6,264 nucleotides of DNA from Gammaproteobacteria bacterium UBA2955 (GTDB lineage Bacteria > Pseudomonadota > Gammaproteobacteria > Pseudomonadales > Azotimanducaceae). Location of the stretch: positions 3,235 through 9,498 of the forward strand of contig DEBN01000066.1 of the NCBI GenBank assembly GCA_002348825.1. Reading direction: 5' to 3'. The notes under the pieces were generated by a model. The model ran no database searches. It was not told the DNA's origin and saw only the letters and a program-made list of their open reading frames with translations. The translations under genes were made by a program, and so were the position numbers. Numbering within the stretch: the first letter of the stretch is position 1; every line of letters starts with the position of its first letter. Shown here piece after piece: positions 1-6,018 of this stretch.

Positions 1-3
1 AAT

Positions 4-15
4 AATATTCTTAAT
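4..15. repeat. 12-nt AT-rich element, copy 1 (upstream of the Lrp-type regulator)
   Basis: AATATTCTTAAT lies 26 bases upstream of the preferred start of the Lrp/AsnC-type gene. Its exact reverse complement occurs at 2697-2708, upstream of the kinase gene. Lrp-family proteins bind AT-rich, loosely palindromic sites and often regulate themselves, so an operator role is conceivable. A chance match of this length somewhere in a 6-kb window is not rare, so this is a weak call. Confidence 0.25.
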
Positions 16-25
16 CGGATCCAAT

Positions 26-33
26 GGAGGTGG
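26..33 (+). promoter_or_regulatory. Shine-Dalgarno sequence that decides the start of the Lrp-type gene
   Basis: GGAGGTGG is a strong ribosome binding site ending 8 bases before the ATG at 42. It overlaps the more upstream in-frame ATG at 24, which therefore cannot use it and has no purine-rich site visible before it. This favours 42 as the true start. Confidence 0.6.
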
Positions 34-41
34 TGCGGAGA

Positions 42-503
42 ATGGATCGAATAGACCGAGCAATACTGCATTTACTGCAATTGGATGGGCGACTCAGCAA
101 TGCCCGCCTTGCTGCACAAGTCAATTTATCGGAGTCCGCATGCTTGCGCAGGGTAAAAGCGCTAGAGCAGCGCGGGTATTTGCGCGACTACGTGGGCCTT
201 GTGGATCAGGCTATGGCGGGCTATCCAGATAATGTCTTTGTGCGAATTACGCTGCGCAGTCAGCAGCAGGCAGATTTAGCCGCGTTTGAGGCTGAGGTCG
301 CTGCGCTGCCGGAGGTGATGGAGTGCTATTTAATGAGCGGCGAAGCCGATTATCTGTTGCGAGTGATTGTCGCCGACGCGCGAGATTACGAGCGTGTGCA
401 CAGTCGGTTTCTGACCCGATTACCGGGTGTTGCTCGAGTGCATTCATCTTTTGCTTTGCGCACTGTCACTAAAAAAACTGAAGTGCCTATTCGCGAGCGT
501 TAG
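42..503 (+). CDS. Lrp/AsnC family transcriptional regulator
   Basis: A 153-residue protein of the usual length for the Lrp/AsnC (feast/famine) family of DNA-binding regulators, which respond to amino acids or related small molecules. Residues 1-50 form the winged helix-turn-helix: MDRIDRAILHLLQ opens it, LAAQVNLSESACLRRVKALE (23-42) carries the recognition helix, and the wing GYLRDYVGLVD follows. Residues 64-150 are the RAM ligand-binding and oligomerisation domain, with the family pattern PEVMECYLMSGEADYLLRV (90-108) and the closing LPGV...TVTKKTEVP. The start at 42 is preferred over 24 because GGAGGTGG sits 8 bases before it and MDRIDR is the normal family N-terminus. The gene converges on the MTA phosphorylase gene. 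The effector and targets cannot be told from sequence; autoregulation and control of the neighbouring salvage genes are possible. Confidence 0.93.
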   Translation: MDRIDRAILHLLQLDGRLSNARLAAQVNLSESACLRRVKALEQRGYLRDYVGLVDQAMAGYPDNVFVRITLRSQQQADLAAFEAEVAALPEVMECYLMSGEADYLLRVIVADARDYERVHSRFLTRLPGVARVHSSFALRTVTKKTEVPIRER

Positions 504-611
504 CCGTGCTGACAACTGAGCATGACACGATTTGCGCAGCATGCCCGCGTCTGTTCGGGATCTTTAGTTCAGTAAGGCTACAAACATCTTGCGCAATCAG
601 GTTTGCTTGGG
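504..611. other. Convergent intergenic spacer with a long-loop inverted repeat
   Basis: These 108 bases separate the stop codons of two convergent genes. GATTTGCGCA (529-538) can pair with TGCGCAATC (590-598), leaving one bulged base and a loop of about 51 bases. Neither side has a T-run, so it is not a classical intrinsic terminator. I see no gene here. Confidence 0.3.
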
Positions 612-1460
612 CTATGCGCGTAGAACACCAAGCCATGCCTTTTGGGTGTCGCTTAGCGTGTCATCAGCTGTCAGCACGGCGCTTGCGAGCGCGTGGCGGA
701 CTGCATCGGGTGTGGGTCGAAAAGGCGCCTTGAGTAACTCGGTGAGCACCGCTTGTGCCTTGGTCAGAGTGTCTTGGTAGGTGGCGAAAAACTTGTCGAC
801 GCTGACGTGTTCCTGCGGGTCGTCCATCCAGCAGTCGTAATCGGTGACCAAACACAGGGTGCAATAAGCCATTTGAGCTTCTCGAGCTAAAAAGACCTCG
901 GGTACATTTGTCATACCGACCAGGTCGCATCGCGCGCTGTCGCGTAGGAAAAAACTCTCGGCGCGGGTACCTAGTCTCGGCCCTTCAACGCAGGCGTATG
1001 TCTTGGCGGTGTGCAGCGGCTGCTTTATTCGTGCGGCGGCATCGCTGACGTCTGCGCTTAGAGCCGGGCATGTGGGGTAAGCGCTGGACACATGTGCAGA
1101 CACACCATCTCCAAAAAAGCTGTAATCGCGCTTGCCGCGGGTATGATCAAAATATTGAGCGGTGAGGGCCAACTCTCCCGGACGTATCTCCTCGCGTAAG
1201 CTGCCCGCGGCTGAGAGCGCTAAAACTTGGCGCGCACCCAGCGTTTTCAGGGCGAAGATGTTGGCTCGATAGTTGACCTCATGGGGCAAAAATCGATGCC
1301 CTGCACCGTGTCGCGCCAGAAACAAGATGCGCTGATTGCGGTAGACGCCTTCTGTGATGATGGACGATGGGGTGCCGAATGGCGTCGTGACCTCATGCTG
1401 CGCCTCGACCGCCAGGCCTTCTAGCTGATACAGGCCCGAGCCGCCAATTATTGCCAGCAT
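612..1460 (-). CDS. mtnP: S-methyl-5'-thioadenosine phosphorylase (MTAP/PNP family)
   Basis: A cytoplasmic nucleoside phosphorylase that splits 5'-methylthioadenosine with phosphate into adenine and 5-methylthioribose-1-phosphate, recycling the by-product of polyamine and acyl-homoserine-lactone synthesis. At 282 residues it matches human MTAP (283). Visible motifs in order: phosphate loop GGSG (6-9), RH (50-51), the VNYRAN segment (62-67), SAAGSLREE (83-91), EGPRLGTRAES (159-169), the ribose-site MTNVPE (183-188) and TDYDCW (206-211). In human MTAP the two aspartates of TDYDCW recognise adenine, so adenine specificity is expected. The related methylthioinosine phosphorylase of Pseudomonas lacks this motif, although the N-terminal third here (IIGGSGLYQLEGL, LFLARHG) resembles it. 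The start fits the family; its Shine-Dalgarno sequence is weak. The gene lies 49 bp downstream of the kinase gene, probably on the same transcript. Confidence 0.93.
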   Translation of the reverse strand: MLAIIGGSGLYQLEGLAVEAQHEVTTPFGTPSSIITEGVYRNQRILFLARHGAGHRFLPHEVNYRANIFALKTLGARQVLALSAAGSLREEIRPGELALTAQYFDHTRGKRDYSFFGDGVSAHVSSAYPTCPALSADVSDAAARIKQPLHTAKTYACVEGPRLGTRAESFFLRDSARCDLVGMTNVPEVFLAREAQMAYCTLCLVTDYDCWMDDPQEHVSVDKFFATYQDTLTKAQAVLTELLKAPFRPTPDAVRHALASAVLTADDTLSDTQKAWLGVLRA

Positions 1461-1509
1461 GGATAAATCCGTTGCAAGACGTTGCGCTTTGAGTGCAGCC
1501 GGTGTTCGC

Positions 1510-2577
1510 TCAATTGATCACGCTCAGAGCCGAGTGGTCCGCAATGGTCTCGAACAAACGAACCGAAATAGTTCTGAAAAGTTCGAAGCTGCGCGCGTTA
1601 CTGGCGTCAAAGTTAGCGCCGCCAATGACTGCAATACTGCATAAGCCCAGCAACGCCCACTTCATGTCCTGGCGCAGGTCAGCCTCACTGTAGTGAACAC
1701 CTTGCTCCTGCATTTGCTGCAAATATAGGTCGATATAGTGTTGCTCGTTATCGCGACGCTGGTCGGTGGGAATGTTGGTGCCGATCAGATAGGCAAGATC
1801 CCAACCAGCTCTTATTGCCGCGATCAGCTGCCAGTCAATGACCGCGACCTCGCTCTCGTCGCCAGAAAAGAAGAGATTTTCCACCCGATAGTCGTAGTGA
1901 GTCAGGGTTAAATTGCCCTCACTTAAGCCGTCGAGTATTGCGGGCCAAGCTTCAATGATTTGATGGAAGTCTGCTTTGGTTATGGGTACGTCGTTTTCGA
2001 AGCGTTGGAAAAAAATATCTCTGCAGGCCTGCATATCGCCGATAGTTTGTTGTAAGTAATCGGTTTGCGTCGTCGGTAGCCAGGGCAGCTCCTGGGTCCG
2101 GTTCCAGTATGGCGCATTGATGTTTGCCAACTGTTTTATCGCCGCGACGGTTTGGGTGTGTGATGCGCCAGTGATCTGATCAGGTGAGTGCCAGCCGTCC
2201 ATGAACTCCAGAAGCAGTGCGATGTTTTCGGTTGCTGGGTCGTAATCCGCGTAGAACACCTTCGGCGTACGAACACTCATTTGCTGTGCCAGCTCAGTGT
2301 AAAAGCGCACCTCTTTTTCATACATTTTGTAACGCAACGCGACAGCGTGCATTCCTTCAACGGGTGCGCGCAGTTTTAAAAACAGGCTGATTTTCTGTGC
2401 CGATTCGGTCTCGACCATAACCCTATTGAATTCACCCACTTGACCAATGCCCTCGCCAACGGGCTCACGATTCACGCTCGTAATGCGATCGTTAGCAAAG
2501 TCAGGGTGAGCGCTTATGTTGTCAATCAACCATTGGTCTGTGACGTCCTGCATAGATTTTGGAATATTTTTAGGCAT
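1510..2577 (-). CDS. Phosphotransferase of the APH/EcKL (CHK-like) kinase fold
   Basis: A 355-residue small-molecule kinase with the aminoglycoside-phosphotransferase fold, resembling the ecdysteroid-kinase-like/choline-kinase-like group. Visible kinase elements: glycine-rich loop GEGIGQVGEFNRV (41-53), candidate ATP-binding Lys68 in FLKL, helix-C glutamate in YEKEVRFY (86-93), hinge region LLLEFMDGW (121-129), catalytic loop HYDYRVEN (227-234) with base Asp229 and Asn234, and metal-binding Asp248 in VIDWQ, the DFG equivalent. All catalytic residues are present, so it should be active on a hydroxylated small molecule using ATP or GTP. There is no signal peptide, so it is cytoplasmic. The start has a good ribosome site (2583-2587) and a plausible promoter. 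It precedes the MTA phosphorylase. The methylthioribose kinase MtnK shares the fold, but this sequence does not have the MtnK look, and MTAP already yields the phosphorylated sugar. The substrate is unknown. Confidence 0.85.
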   Translation of the reverse strand: MPKNIPKSMQDVTDQWLIDNISAHPDFANDRITSVNREPVGEGIGQVGEFNRVMVETESAQKISLFLKLRAPVEGMHAVALRYKMYEKEVRFYTELAQQMSVRTPKVFYADYDPATENIALLLEFMDGWHSPDQITGASHTQTVAAIKQLANINAPYWNRTQELPWLPTTQTDYLQQTIGDMQACRDIFFQRFENDVPITKADFHQIIEAWPAILDGLSEGNLTLTHYDYRVENLFFSGDESEVAVIDWQLIAAIRAGWDLAYLIGTNIPTDQRRDNEQHYIDLYLQQMQEQGVHYSEADLRQDMKWALLGLCSIAVIGGANFDASNARSFELFRTISVRLFETIADHSALSVIN

Positions 2578-2582
2578 ATCAG

Positions 2583-2587
2583 TCTCC
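2583..2587 (-). promoter_or_regulatory. Shine-Dalgarno sequence of the kinase gene
   Basis: On the minus strand GGAGA lies 5 bases before the ATG at 2577, supporting that start codon over internal methionines. Confidence 0.6.
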
Positions 2588-2599
2588 GTTCGTTGGCTG

Positions 2600-2629
2600 T
2601 TTGTAAGCCCTTTCTGGACTGCGAGTCAA
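2600..2629 (-). promoter_or_regulatory. Candidate sigma70 promoter of the kinase-mtnP pair
   Basis: On the minus strand a -35 box TTGACT (2624-2629, five of six consensus bases) is followed after 18 bases by TACAAA (2600-2605, four of six). Transcription would begin near 2593, giving a very short leader that still includes the ribosome site. A small inverted repeat TGTC-CT-GACA lies just upstream at 2638-2647 and could bind a regulator. Called by eye only. Confidence 0.4.
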
Positions 2630-2696
2630 AAAAGTTTTGTCCTGACACAGTTCCGACGAGGTCGCTGCACAGATACTAAGAGTTTATGTTGCAGAA

Positions 2697-2708
2697 ATTA
2701 AGAATATT
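2697..2708. repeat. 12-nt AT-rich element, copy 2 (upstream of the kinase gene)
   Basis: ATTAAGAATATT is the exact reverse complement of bases 4-15. It lies about 70 bases upstream of the candidate -35 box of the kinase gene, a distance compatible with a regulator-binding site. Sharing one element between the regulator gene and the kinase-mtnP pair would fit control by the Lrp-type protein, but two copies are thin evidence. Confidence 0.25.
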
Positions 2709-3120
2709 TGGATGCTCCGTACACATGCAGGCAGCCGCGCTGGCGATTAGTATCAGGCTGCAAAAGGGGTATTCCTGGTGCGTGGGTAGAACGCCTATCT
2801 CGTCAGAGCCTAGGAGAGTTTTTGCAGCAGCATTGGTGTGCGCTTGCTAGATTGAGACACTGCGGAATTGATGACGACGAAGCACCTGTAGGCCGAGATT
2901 GAATATTCAAGCCCCGGTTATGGGTTTGGATTCCAGTTCTGGGTGCTTACGGACATTAGCCGAAAGTGACCAATCGGCAGCTCGGGCAGTTAGGGTTGGG
3001 GTAGTGCGTATGATTGAATCTGCTGGGTAGATTCGACGCGGGGCTGGTGGTGTCCTAGGTGACCCAAAAAAATCTTGCCAAGAACTTCAGCGATCAGGTG
3101 AAAACCAGGGCTTTTGTGTA

Positions 3121-4191
3121 TCAGACTGCAGTGGACTGACGGTTCGCCAAGGTATCCTGCATGCCGTCCCACTCGCTCCAATGATCGCACAGCTTATCGA
3201 TACTGGTTTGCCAAGGGTCGTAGTCTTCAGGGTAGTCTAGGAACTGGCCGAAGTAGCCGCGATCGGGATGGTCGCTAACGCCGTGGGCGATCCGCCGGCT
3301 GCCCTCGTGGGGATTTTCTGGCCTGAGCCGCCGAATGCGAAAATACACATTCATGCGTGGATTCGGGCCAAAATTTGGCGTCGGCGTATGCGGTAAACTA
3401 TGTAATGCGATGACCGCATCACCGGGCTCCATCAGCACCGGGGTGAGTTCCCGCCAGGGCCAATCTGCAATCGGTGCGTTGGTTTTGCCGCGCTCAAACC
3501 CGAGCGCCCGAATGCTGTCGGGCAGGCCATTACAGAACGGTCGTTCGCGCTCGTCAATTTTTATCCGCGGCCAATCGACGCCCTCGGCGCCGATCACACC
3601 GCCCGAGGCGCGTTGCCGTTGGAATACTTTTTCCACCTCTTCGTGCAAGCCTTTGAGCACGCCGAACTGGCCATTGCCAGGCTGAGTTTGGTCGCTCAGA
3701 CAGATGCCCACAAGAGCGCTGTAGCTGCCGTTAGATAGGCGTCTTGCAGGGTCCATCCACAGTAAGCCATCGTTGCCGCCGCGCACTTCGTCGTTGCGGC
3801 CGTAGTAGCGGGCGGCGTCTTTAGGGCGGTGGGTCAATGGGTCGATTTCATCGGCTCGAGTCGGAATGGCGCCGCTCCAGCCGCCGTCGACGTGGGTCCC
3901 GGGTATACCGCCAAGCTCATCTCGTCCGGGGGTAACGGCCACCTGGCAACTGACTATGGGTGGGAACGGCCCCATAAGATCCGAGAGGATCCCCGGGACG
4001 TTACTGTTCTGGAACAATCCGATGACGTGTTCATGGGTGGCGACCTCTGCCGGCACCAATATGCGCCGTTCATTTTTGGGCAAAGCGCCTTCGATAACGG
4101 TCTTAGCGGCGTCGACCTGAGACTGGCTCAGCACATTTTTCAGTACTAAATATCCGTCGTCGAGAAGCTGCTGCCGCTGCGCCAGATTCAT
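3121..4191 (-). CDS. Phytanoyl-CoA dioxygenase (PhyH) family Fe(II)/2-oxoglutarate oxygenase
   Basis: A 356-residue protein predicted to hydroxylate an unactivated carbon with O2 and 2-oxoglutarate, in the cytoplasm (no signal peptide). The N-terminus (FxxDGYLVLKNVLS-like, residues 8-22) is typical of the PhyH family. The iron triad can be read as H100 and D102 in GTHVDGG with distal H268 in LPHTPTPN, and R279 in PRMNVYF as the 2-oxoglutarate-binding arginine. The 11-residue spacing from H268 to R279 equals that of H264 and R275 in human PAHX. The HxD-to-distal-His distance is 166 residues, against 87 in PAHX, so there are large insertions, roughly 108-157 and 185-245, probably forming a substrate lid. 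It starts 33 bp after the copper monooxygenase gene with a modest GGGGTG ribosome site, suggesting one operon. The substrate is unknown; family members act on acyl-CoAs, terpenoids, ectoine and others. Confidence 0.88.
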   Translation of the reverse strand: MNLAQRQQLLDDGYLVLKNVLSQSQVDAAKTVIEGALPKNERRILVPAEVATHEHVIGLFQNSNVPGILSDLMGPFPPIVSCQVAVTPGRDELGGIPGTHVDGGWSGAIPTRADEIDPLTHRPKDAARYYGRNDEVRGGNDGLLWMDPARRLSNGSYSALVGICLSDQTQPGNGQFGVLKGLHEEVEKVFQRQRASGGVIGAEGVDWPRIKIDERERPFCNGLPDSIRALGFERGKTNAPIADWPWRELTPVLMEPGDAVIALHSLPHTPTPNFGPNPRMNVYFRIRRLRPENPHEGSRRIAHGVSDHPDRGYFGQFLDYPEDYDPWQTSIDKLCDHWSEWDGMQDTLANRQSTAV

Positions 4192-4224
4192 CAGTGCACC
4201 CCGCTTGCCTGGAGAAAAGCCCCG

Positions 4225-5943
4225 TTATCGACCCGCCGAATCGGCTCTGTCTGCGCCCGCGCGGCCAGCAATGATATTGCTCGGCTTGTCGCCGATGTAG
4301 CGTAACGTCATAAACCCAAAGAACATCTCATGCATGGTCTGCAGCCCGAAGAATACCGGCCGGGTTGGGTCGGGATTACCCTTGTTTTGTGCCGAGTTGT
4401 CCATGGCCCCGCGCGCGATGACCTTACTGCCCGCTGGTAAAAAGAGTGGTTCTTCCAGTCGATAGTTAAATTGCCAGTTGAAGTCGTATTTAGGCACCGA
4501 CAACAATAATTCCTCGGTGCCATCCGGGTACTGAGCGGTATAGGTCATGTACCTGCCGCGAAAGTGCATATGCGGATTTAGTTCGTAGAGGTACGCGTCG
4601 CGCTCAATGTTCTGGACGCCGGTGAGCTTATGCTCTTTTGCCCCCGGTGGAATAATGAAACGCCGCTGGCCGGCCACACCACCAGACATGACATGTTCTG
4701 GCGGTTGATCGTGGAAGTACAACCCAACCCGAGTGGCGTCCACGGTCTCGCGACCAGACGTCGTATAGTGCATTTGTAACAGTAGATTTGAGCCTTTCGG
4801 AATTAATCTTCCGCTGTTGTCGGCGAACTCATCTGGCTGTCTCCCCGGTGCGAAGCCGCCGAGATTTTCGCCGCGCCCAGCGCCGCCGTCTTCGGCACTC
4901 TCGCTTTTATTCGCAGGACTAGAGAGGTAGGTGATGATGTGATGCAGAACTTCATGATCTCCCGGTACAAACTCGATCGCGCGCAACCATTTGTCCTGGG
5001 GTAAATTCAAAGCTACAGGAACGTAGCGATAGTCGATTACGCCGGTCGCAGGAATTTCCTGCGGCGTTACGTCCAAGATGATATCGGGATCGCCGAGAGT
5101 GAACTCAGCGGTATCGAATGTGATCTGTGTCAGCGGGTCTACCCCTGCATCTTTTTTAGCGCCTTGGTCGATCCAGTCAATGAGCAGTTGCTGTTCGGCA
5201 GTCGTTAGGCCGCTGGCGTTGCTGATTGGCTTTCCAACATGAGTATCGATGCGGCCGGGCGGCATACGCTGAGTCATTACGACTTCTCGCATCATGGGCG
5301 ACCAGCCGCGCACCATTGCATGGGAGGACATTGACCACGGACCTATGCCGCCGTCGTTATGACACGATACGCAATTGCGCTCGAGGATCGGTGCCACGTC
5401 CGCAGTGTAAGAAACAGGCTGCGCATCTCTGAATTTAATTGCGGGACCGAGCGCTTGAAAGGTGGGGACGGCTTCCTCGAAGTCGGAAGGCGCTTTTATC
5501 GGAGTCGAATCACCCTGATAAAGCACGGCCATCGTTTCAGGATTTACAACAATCACCTCGCCATACCGTGTTAATCCGAGAGACTGGGTCACGAGCTGAG
5601 TTTCGTCGATCAGCACAGGCAGTTTGTGTCCGGCTGCACCCAGTGCTGCGTGCACGTTTTGTCTGTCCTCGGATGCCATCGGACTAAGCAGTACCACTTT
5701 GACCCGCTCTGGCAGGTCTAATGGAGCGACGTTGGACAAAGCCAATTGGGCGCGTTCTGTGGCAAGCGTTTCGCTACTCTCCACTAGGATAACTATGGCA
5801 TCATGATCACTATAGTAGGAAGCCTGATGAAACTTCCCGGTATGGTCTAACAACGCGAAATCTGGCGCTCGCAGCGTGGCCGCCGCATTCGTTGCAACTG
5901 CAAGGCTCAGAAACAACGCGCAATATAGTCTTACGGTGTGCAT
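4225..5943 (-). CDS. Exported redoxin-like / heme c / copper type II monooxygenase fusion protein
   Basis: A 572-residue periplasmic protein; numbers below count from an in-frame ATG 18 codons upstream (5997). The preferred start, codon 19, opens a clean signal peptide (MHTVRLYCALFLSLAVA, cleavage near AAA 38-40); the longer start would put it behind an uncharged leader. Domain 1 (42-190) is redoxin-like (LRAPDFALLDHTGKF) but has no cysteine. Domain 2 (195-282) is a cytochrome c-type heme site, CVSCH (209-213), with M245 in MPPGR a candidate axial ligand. Domain 3 (about 290-570) is a PHM/dopamine-beta-hydroxylase-type copper monooxygenase: H352-H353 and H410 (LQMHY) match the CuH site, H476 and H478 (NPHMHFRG) with M558 (HEMFFGF) match the CuM site. 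All six copper ligands are present, so it should be active. The fused heme may deliver electrons in place of ascorbate (inference). The substrate is unknown. The PhyH-family gene follows by 33 bp. Confidence 0.88.
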   Translation of the reverse strand: MHTVRLYCALFLSLAVATNAAATLRAPDFALLDHTGKFHQASYYSDHDAIVILVESSETLATERAQLALSNVAPLDLPERVKVVLLSPMASEDRQNVHAALGAAGHKLPVLIDETQLVTQSLGLTRYGEVIVVNPETMAVLYQGDSTPIKAPSDFEEAVPTFQALGPAIKFRDAQPVSYTADVAPILERNCVSCHNDGGIGPWSMSSHAMVRGWSPMMREVVMTQRMPPGRIDTHVGKPISNASGLTTAEQQLLIDWIDQGAKKDAGVDPLTQITFDTAEFTLGDPDIILDVTPQEIPATGVIDYRYVPVALNLPQDKWLRAIEFVPGDHEVLHHIITYLSSPANKSESAEDGGAGRGENLGGFAPGRQPDEFADNSGRLIPKGSNLLLQMHYTTSGRETVDATRVGLYFHDQPPEHVMSGGVAGQRRFIIPPGAKEHKLTGVQNIERDAYLYELNPHMHFRGRYMTYTAQYPDGTEELLLSVPKYDFNWQFNYRLEEPLFLPAGSKVIARGAMDNSAQNKGNPDPTRPVFFGLQTMHEMFFGFMTLRYIGDKPSNIIAGRAGADRADSAGR

Positions 5944-5968
5944 ATGAGATCCGATAAAATTTTGTGCG

Positions 5969-5999
5969 TTTATAGCAAAAAAGCCGCCAATCATCACAA
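5969..5999 (-). promoter_or_regulatory. Candidate promoter of the copper monooxygenase-PhyH operon
   Basis: On the minus strand TTGTGA (5994-5999) and TATAAA (5969-5974, five of six bases of the -10 consensus) are separated by 19 bases, slightly longer than ideal. They lie in the 75-bp divergent gap and would give a leader of about 20 bases to the start at 5943. This promoter position also argues against the longer start at 5997, which would lie upstream of the -10 box. Confidence 0.35.
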
Positions 6000-6010
6000 A
6001 AATTAATTTT
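5999..6010. promoter_or_regulatory. Perfect 12-bp AT palindrome in the divergent promoter region
   Basis: AAAATTAATTTT is a perfect palindrome 8 bases before the transporter start codon, touching the candidate -35 box of the divergent operon. A dimeric regulator bound here could affect both directions. AT-only palindromes also arise by chance in AT-rich promoter DNA, so the call is weak. Confidence 0.25.
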
Positions 6011-6018
6011 CTCGAAGT

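Larger units (their letters stand above)
2578..3120. other. 543-bp stretch without a convincing gene
   Basis: This gap between two minus-strand genes contains the kinase promoter and ribosome site at its left end and the second copy of the AT-rich 12-mer at 2697-2708. From about 2710 to 3120 I find only short open frames (64-66 codons) with no recognisable motif, no supporting ribosome site and a rare-residue mix unlike the neighbours. No tRNA-like T-arm, clear terminator hairpin or tandem repeat was seen. It may be a gene remnant, a long leader or an unrecognised small RNA; nothing in it decides between these. Confidence 0.5.

Noticed and set aside
24..41. Upstream ATG at 24 as the start of the Lrp-type gene
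   Set aside because: It overlaps the strong GGAGGTGG ribosome site that serves the ATG at 42, and the extra six residues (MEVVRR) are not part of the family N-terminus.
529..598. Bidirectional intrinsic terminator between the convergent genes
   Set aside because: The only pairing found has a loop of about 51 bases and no adjacent T-run on either strand.
1510..2577. Calling the kinase a methylthioribose kinase (MtnK) because it neighbours mtnP
   Set aside because: The fold is shared, but the catalytic loop HYDYRVEN and overall pattern look like the EcKL/CHK-like group, and MTAP already makes methylthioribose-1-phosphate.
2708..2902. Open frame of 64 codons on the plus strand in the long gap
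   Set aside because: No ribosome site, no recognisable motif, and a Trp/Cys/Arg-rich composition typical of non-coding frames.
2881..2960. tRNA-like T-arm around GGTTTGGATTCC
   Set aside because: The loop does not fit the GGTTCRANTCC pattern and no acceptor or anticodon stems pair around it.
2990..3190. Open frame of 66 codons on the minus strand overlapping the 3' end of the PhyH-family gene
   Set aside because: Its first third is an out-of-frame reading of that gene, there is no ribosome site, and the rest has no family resemblance.
5944..5997. ATG at 5997 as the start of the copper monooxygenase fusion
   Set aside because: It would lie upstream of the candidate -10 box and put 18 residues before a complete signal peptide that begins at the ATG at 5943.
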